A DNA stretch of 9,975 nucleotides from Chitinophagaceae bacterium. GTDB taxonomy: Bacteria > Bacteroidota > Bacteroidia > Chitinophagales > Chitinophagaceae. Shown here in pieces: positions 6,814 through 9,975 of this stretch. The notes under the pieces are model-generated. The model was not told the DNA's origin, did not search any database, and worked only from the letters and a program-made list of their open reading frames with translations. The position numbers and the translations under genes are program-made. The stretch lies in NCBI GenBank assembly GCA_025963615.1, contig JAOQAL010000357.1, positions 1 through 9,975 on the forward strand, written 5' to 3'. Every line of letters starts with the position of its first letter. Positions within the stretch are counted from its first letter, which is position 1.

Positions 6814-7250
6814 TCAACTGATTTTATTTGATCAACAAATTTATCTGGGCTGACTCCAGGATAACCTACCCATTCTTTAACTACTTTACCGTTACCGTCG
6901 AGCAACAACGTAAGAGGGAAAGCTCCACTTTTATTATATTTTTCGGCTAACATTTCGTTCTCTTTTGTTTGCGTAGTTGTTAGCTTATTCTTTTTTAATC
7001 GAGGAAAATCTGCGTTAACCAGTACTAAGTTGGAATCTGCATAATTGCTGAATGCGCTACTGTGAAAAATCTCCTTTTCTGTACGAATACAGGGCACACA
7101 CCAATCGGACCCGGAGAAATTAAGCAGCAGATATTTATTTTCCTTTTTTGCCTCCTCTTTTGCCTTATTGAAATTTGTTGTCCAGCCAAAATTCATTGCC
7201 AGAACCGATATTAAGATCGCTATAACGAACACTATTCCAAACGTTTTCAT
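6801..7250 (-). CDS. Membrane-anchored thioredoxin-family protein (CVPC active site)
   Basis: The 149-residue protein has an N-terminal hydrophobic segment (residues 4-20) without a clear cleavage site, so it is probably a signal anchor facing the periplasm. A thioredoxin-like fold follows: LLLNFSGSDWCVPC at 41-54 with the redox pair C51/C54, then VLVNADF at 76-82, and GAFPLTLLLDGNG at 109-121 where P112 is the expected cis-proline. The final residues hold another cysteine, C147. The domain matches the thioredoxin_7/DsbD-gamma-like group that works with extracytoplasmic thiols. It is the first gene of the minus-strand run and overlaps ApbE by 13 bases. A role in keeping the DUF4266 tail cysteines C71 and C73 reduced or oxidised is inference from the context. 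The 135-base divergent gap lies upstream of its ATG at 7250. Confidence 0.88.
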   Translation of the reverse strand: MKTFGIVFVIAILISVLAMNFGWTTNFNKAKEEAKKENKYLLLNFSGSDWCVPCIRTEKEIFHSSAFSNYADSNLVLVNADFPRLKKNKLTTTQTKENEMLAEKYNKSGAFPLTLLLDGNGKVVKEWVGYPGVSPDKFVDQIKSVECHN

Positions 7251-7281
7251 AAAAACAGGTTTATGTATTAATAAAAAAATA

Positions 7282-7313
7282 CCAACTTATCACTAAAAAT
7301 ACTTTGCCATCAA
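7282..7313 (-). promoter_or_regulatory. Possible Bacteroidota promoter for the thioredoxin/ApbE operon
   Basis: Reading the minus strand, TTG (7313-7311) is followed after 21 bases by TAAGTTGG (7289-7282). This differs at one base from the Bacteroidota -7 box TAnnTTTG and lies within the accepted 17-23 spacing. It is 31 bases from the ATG at 7250. In AT-rich DNA such near-matches are common, so confidence is low. Confidence 0.25.
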
Positions 7314-7340
7314 TTGCGGGAGCCGTGCCTTTTAACTTTT
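7314..7340 (+). promoter_or_regulatory. Possible Bacteroidota promoter for the phospholipase gene
   Basis: TTG (7314-7316) is followed after 16 bases by TAACTTTT (7333-7340), one mismatch from TAnnTTTG with slightly short spacing. It is placed 45 bases before the ATG at 7386. Its TTG and that of the opposite promoter form the palindrome CAATTG (7311-7316). Confidence 0.2.
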
Positions 7341-7385
7341 ATCGTTTGCATTATTTGTGGCATAATATTATAGCGGCGATATAAA

Positions 7386-8666
7386 ATGGTATTTATGAGA
7401 AAAATTTATTCTTATAATCTATTAGTGATCTTAATCTTTGCAGGATTTACTTACAGGCCCATACCAGTATATGGCTATTCTGTACTTACCCATGAGGCAA
7501 TCATTGACGCATGTTGGGATAAAAATATTCAACCATTAATTGTTATTAAATTTCCCGGCGCAACAGCTCAGCAGTTAACGGATGCACGCGCATATGCCTA
7601 CGGTGGTTGTGTTGTACCGGATATGGGGTATTATCCTTTCGGAAGTAAATTATTTACAGAACTGGTCCACTATGTTCGTACAGGTGATTTCGTTACTGCG
7701 CTGATTGCCGAAGCACAGGATGTTAATGAGTATGCATTTGCCTTAGGATGTTTATGCCATTATAATGCCGATAAATACGGCCACCCGCTTGCCATTAATC
7801 GTGCTGTACCCTTGATTTACGCTAAAGACAAAGAGAAGTATGGGACAAGCGTTACGTATGAGCAGCATCCGGTTTCACACGTAAGGACTGAATTTGGTTT
7901 TGATGTATTGCAAACCGCAAAAGGAATGTATGCTAATGAAGCTTATCATGCATTCATTGGTTTTAAATTATCGAGGCCTGTCTTAGAGAGGGCGTTCATC
8001 AAAACCTATGGAATAGACATTAACGACATTTTTAAAGACCTGTCATTATCTATCGAAAGTTTCAGATGGATCATAAGGAACTTTTTTCCGACAATAACAA
8101 GAGCAGCGTGGGCCGCGAAAAAGTCTGAAATAAGGCAATCTAACCCATCCATTACGCGCGGAAAGTTTGAATATAGAATGCGTACAGCCAAATACTACCA
8201 TGAGTTTGGTAAGCGACATGAGCGGCCCGGTTTCTTTCCAGCGACTATTTCATTAGTAGTAAAAATTCTGCCCAAGGTGGGGGTTCTTAAAGATCTCACA
8301 ATAAAGGTCCCGGGACCAGAAGCCGAGAAATTATTTATCCAAAGTTTTGATACTGTTTCGGTCCACTATATCTATTCATTAAATGTTTTGGCTCACAGTA
8401 AGTATCATCGGTTTGCTAATATTGATTTTGACACCGGACATGAAACATCTGCCGGGGAATATCAGCTCGCAGACAAAAATTACATTGAGCTATTGCTAGC
8501 ATTAAAAAAGAATAATTACAAAAACGTGAACGCAGAGCTAAAAGAAAATATCCTCGCATTTTATGCGCAGTGTAACGAAGGTATTGCGGCAGCAGCTGGC
8601 GAACAACAATGGAAAAACGTTACAGAAGCCCTTACTGACCTTAAAAGTGTAAAGACACAACATTAA
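7386..8666 (+). CDS. Zinc-dependent phospholipase C-family protein, exported
   Basis: The 426-residue protein has a signal peptide ending at about residue 30 (VYG). The mature N-terminus is then Y31-SVLTHEAIID, followed by a domain of the zinc-dependent phospholipase C/S1-P1 nuclease fold. Residues matching the zinc ligands of Bacillus cereus phospholipase C are H36, D79 (VVPD), H95 (LVHY), H125 and D129 (CHYNAD), H133 (YGHP), then H165 and E169 (HVRTE). The ligand Trp1 appears to be replaced by Tyr31. Family members hydrolyse phospholipid head groups, but members of this size in environmental bacteria are mostly untested. It is longer than the Bacillus enzyme, with a C-terminal helical extension from about residue 190 that holds the segment NIDFDTGHETSAGEYQLAD (342-360). 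An ATG at 7395 (MRKIYSYNLL) is an equally good start. It is divergent from the thioredoxin/ApbE operon and monocistronic as far as visible. Confidence 0.88.
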   Translation: MVFMRKIYSYNLLVILIFAGFTYRPIPVYGYSVLTHEAIIDACWDKNIQPLIVIKFPGATAQQLTDARAYAYGGCVVPDMGYYPFGSKLFTELVHYVRTGDFVTALIAEAQDVNEYAFALGCLCHYNADKYGHPLAINRAVPLIYAKDKEKYGTSVTYEQHPVSHVRTEFGFDVLQTAKGMYANEAYHAFIGFKLSRPVLERAFIKTYGIDINDIFKDLSLSIESFRWIIRNFFPTITRAAWAAKKSEIRQSNPSITRGKFEYRMRTAKYYHEFGKRHERPGFFPATISLVVKILPKVGVLKDLTIKVPGPEAEKLFIQSFDTVSVHYIYSLNVLAHSKYHRFANIDFDTGHETSAGEYQLADKNYIELLLALKKNNYKNVNAELKENILAFYAQCNEGIAAAAGEQQWKNVTEALTDLKSVKTQH

Positions 8667-8667
8667 C

Positions 8668-8684
8668 GCAATATTGCTTTTTTT
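8668..8684 (+). terminator. Weak terminator-like site after the phospholipase gene
   Basis: Two bases after the stop codon, the palindrome GCAATATTGC (8668-8677) is followed by seven T (8678-8684). The position and T-run fit intrinsic termination, but the palindrome has no spacer and can only form a 3-bp stem with a 4-base loop. Confidence 0.3.
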
Positions 8685-8760
8685 ACTGTCCAGATGTAGA
8701 CTTTTTTACCCAATATGGAACTTTTACAACAAAATATTGCATTTTATTTTTAGCGGAAAG

Positions 8761-8774
8761 TTGGATTAATCCAA
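8761..8774. repeat. 14-bp perfect palindrome upstream of the SdiA-regulated-domain gene
   Basis: TTGGATTAATCCAA is its own reverse complement and ends 53 bases before the ATG at 8828, where a regulator operator could lie. One such site per 10-20 kb is expected by chance. The remainder of the 161-base gap (8667-8827) shows no convincing promoter. Confidence 0.35.
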
Positions 8775-8827
8775 TAATGCGGTTAAGGCACAATTTGTAT
8801 AACCAAATGTAAATCAAATCGACTGGT

Positions 8828-9691
8828 ATGTTCGGGAATCATAAGTTACGCACATCTATATACTGTATATTTACATATGCATTATCCGCGTCGTCGTTGG
8901 TTGCATGTGGTCAGAAAAATAAAACATATCAAAGCCCCCCTGGCTACAACCTGAATAAACCCTTCGTGGTCAAATTGCCATCTGAGCTGTTTGAAATATC
9001 AGGCATGGCGTATTATAAGAAGGATAACAGCTTATTCGTTGAGAGCGATAATAAGGGGGCGGTATACAAGATATTCCTGAACAATGTAAAGGATATAAGA
9101 AAATGGAAATTTGGCCAAAAACGCAATTATGAAGACATCCTCTTCCACGATAGTGTGTTCTATGTAATTAATGATGACGGTGATATTACAGCACTGCGTT
9201 TTTTAAATGACTCGTTCGTTACCAGTGAATGCAAGTTTCCGGAAAAAGGCAACTTTGAGTTTGAAACACTATACTTTGATGACAAGCTACAAAAAATGAT
9301 TTTGATCTGTAAAGATTGTGAGACAGACAAAAAGACTGCTGTAAGCACCTATGAATTTGATCCGCAGACGTGCACCTATAGCAATTCGTATACCATTGAT
9401 GCCGGAACTATCGTGGAAAAAGATGGTCCCAAAACGATCAAGTTCAAACCTTCGGCCGCAGCAGTAAACCCAGCTTCAGGGGAGTTGTACATATTGTCAT
9501 CGGTAAATAAGCTACTGGTAGTGATGGATAGCAGCCGAAAAATCAAAGAATCATACAAGCTTGATGCTGCTATTTTTAACCATCCGGAAGGCCTGACGTT
9601 TACTCCTGACGGTAGTATGTTTATTTCTAATGAGGGCGACAATTTAAGCCCTGCGACGATTTTATATTTCAAAAAAACAGGCAATAGATGA
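8828..9691 (+). CDS. SdiA-regulated-domain beta-propeller lipoprotein
   Basis: The 287-residue protein has a lipoprotein signal with lipobox L24-V-A-C27, placing it in the periplasm or on a membrane surface. The rest is beta-propeller-like with repeated blade motifs: EISGMAYYKKDNSLFV (56-71), RNYEDILFHDSVFYVIND (99-116), NFEFETLYFD (142-151), KPSAAAVNPASGELYILSS (207-225), and HPEGLTFTPDGSMFISNEGD (252-271). These are the conserved blocks of the SdiA-regulated domain (PF06977). The name comes from an SdiA-controlled enterobacterial gene and does not imply quorum sensing here; biochemical function is not established. Acidic residues in the blades (E104-D like pairs, NEGD) suggest metal or ligand binding. 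Its TGA overlaps the metallophosphoesterase ATG in ATGA (9688-9691), so the two are translationally coupled and probably work together. Confidence 0.85.
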   Translation: MFGNHKLRTSIYCIFTYALSASSLVACGQKNKTYQSPPGYNLNKPFVVKLPSELFEISGMAYYKKDNSLFVESDNKGAVYKIFLNNVKDIRKWKFGQKRNYEDILFHDSVFYVINDDGDITALRFLNDSFVTSECKFPEKGNFEFETLYFDDKLQKMILICKDCETDKKTAVSTYEFDPQTCTYSNSYTIDAGTIVEKDGPKTIKFKPSAAAVNPASGELYILSSVNKLLVVMDSSRKIKESYKLDAAIFNHPEGLTFTPDGSMFISNEGDNLSPATILYFKKTGNR

Positions 9692-9975
9692 AGTGGATAC
9701 TTACAATATTCGTACTACTTGCTCTTCTCCAGCGCACTTCCGCACAGGACGCAACAAGCGACAGTATAAGTAATCGCATCGTAGTAATCGGAGATGCCGG
9801 AGACCCTGGCTCCGTGAAGGATGGGAAAGCGGTGGTGCTGGATGCGGTACGGAAAAAAGTCGCGATGGACAAAAAAACGACTGTTCTTTTTGTGGGCGAC
9901 AATTTATACTATTACGGGTTGCCTTGTGAAGGGGATGTTTGCTATAAGCCGGGGATCGATGCCCTTCATGCGCAA
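9688..9975 (+). CDS. Calcineurin-like metallophosphoesterase, N-terminal part, cut by window edge
   Basis: The first 96 residues are visible. A signal peptide (MKWILTIFVLLALLQRTSA, cleavage near Gln20) leads into the first metal-binding motif I-V-V-I-G-D-A-G-D (31-39). The second motif, F-V-G-D-N-L-Y (68-74) followed by YGLP, matches the GDN block of calcineurin-like phosphoesterases. The first motif has GDAG rather than the more common GDxH, as in several exported Bacteroidota members. In many of these the phosphoesterase is followed by a C-terminal Omp85-type barrel, giving proteins of over 1,000 residues; whether this one does cannot be seen. It overlaps the SdiA-regulated-domain gene by four bases and is therefore its operon partner. 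The substrate is unknown. Confidence 0.85.
   Translation, partial: MKWILTIFVLLALLQRTSAQDATSDSISNRIVVIGDAGDPGSVKDGKAVVLDAVRKKVAMDKKTTVLFVGDNLYYYGLPCEGDVCYKPGIDALHAQ

Noticed and set aside
6635..6853. Plus-strand open frame over the ApbE start
   Set aside because: Antisense shadow of ApbE and the thioredoxin-like gene.
8006..8191. Minus-strand open frame within the phospholipase gene
   Set aside because: Antisense shadow with no family character.
9160..9902. Minus-strand open frames in the SdiA-regulated-domain and phosphoesterase genes
   Set aside because: Antisense shadows; the plus-strand genes have clear motifs and an ATGA junction.

Overview
The window looks like chromosomal DNA of a Bacteroidota bacterium, most likely from the Sphingobacteriia/Chitinophagia side. 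The reasons are AT-rich DNA, almost no Shine-Dalgarno sequences, Bacteroidota-style lipoprotein signals, and several families typical of that phylum (DUF3570, DUF4266, a BamA-like barrel with an IRGY loop, SdiA-regulated beta-propeller). The species call is inference from these traits. No tRNA, rRNA, CRISPR array, insertion sequence or phage gene was seen, and no gene-free stretch exceeds about 210 bases.

Layout. Positions 1-1165 hold two minus-strand membrane proteins: a DUF347/COG4705 protein cut by the window edge, and a fatty acid hydroxylase/sterol desaturase. Divergent from these, 1328-2509 (+) encodes a BamA/TamA-type outer-membrane barrel. From 7250 down to 2716, six minus-strand genes follow each other closely and may form one operon: thioredoxin-like protein, ApbE flavin transferase, DUF4266 mini-lipoprotein, DUF3570 outer-membrane barrel, a Thr-rich lipoprotein of unknown function, and a PAP2 phosphatase. 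From 7386 onward the plus strand carries a zinc-dependent phospholipase C-like protein, then a translationally coupled pair: an SdiA-regulated-domain lipoprotein and a calcineurin-like metallophosphoesterase cut by the right edge.

How the genes may work together. Nearly every product is in or exported to the envelope, and several act on lipids or phosphoesters (hydroxylase, PAP2, phospholipase C, metallophosphoesterase). The most interesting part is the thioredoxin / ApbE / DUF4266 / DUF3570 module at 4413-7250. It combines a flavin-attaching enzyme, a dithiol protein, a 74-residue lipoprotein ending in Gly-Gly-Gly-Cys-Gly-Cys-Asn, and a beta-barrel. This looks like an extracytoplasmic redox or cofactor system whose job I cannot name. 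The small lipoprotein carries an E-G-A-S-G-A-N stretch resembling the ApbE flavinylation motif, but without Thr/Ser at the usual acceptor position. A perfect 12-bp hairpin lies inside its gene.
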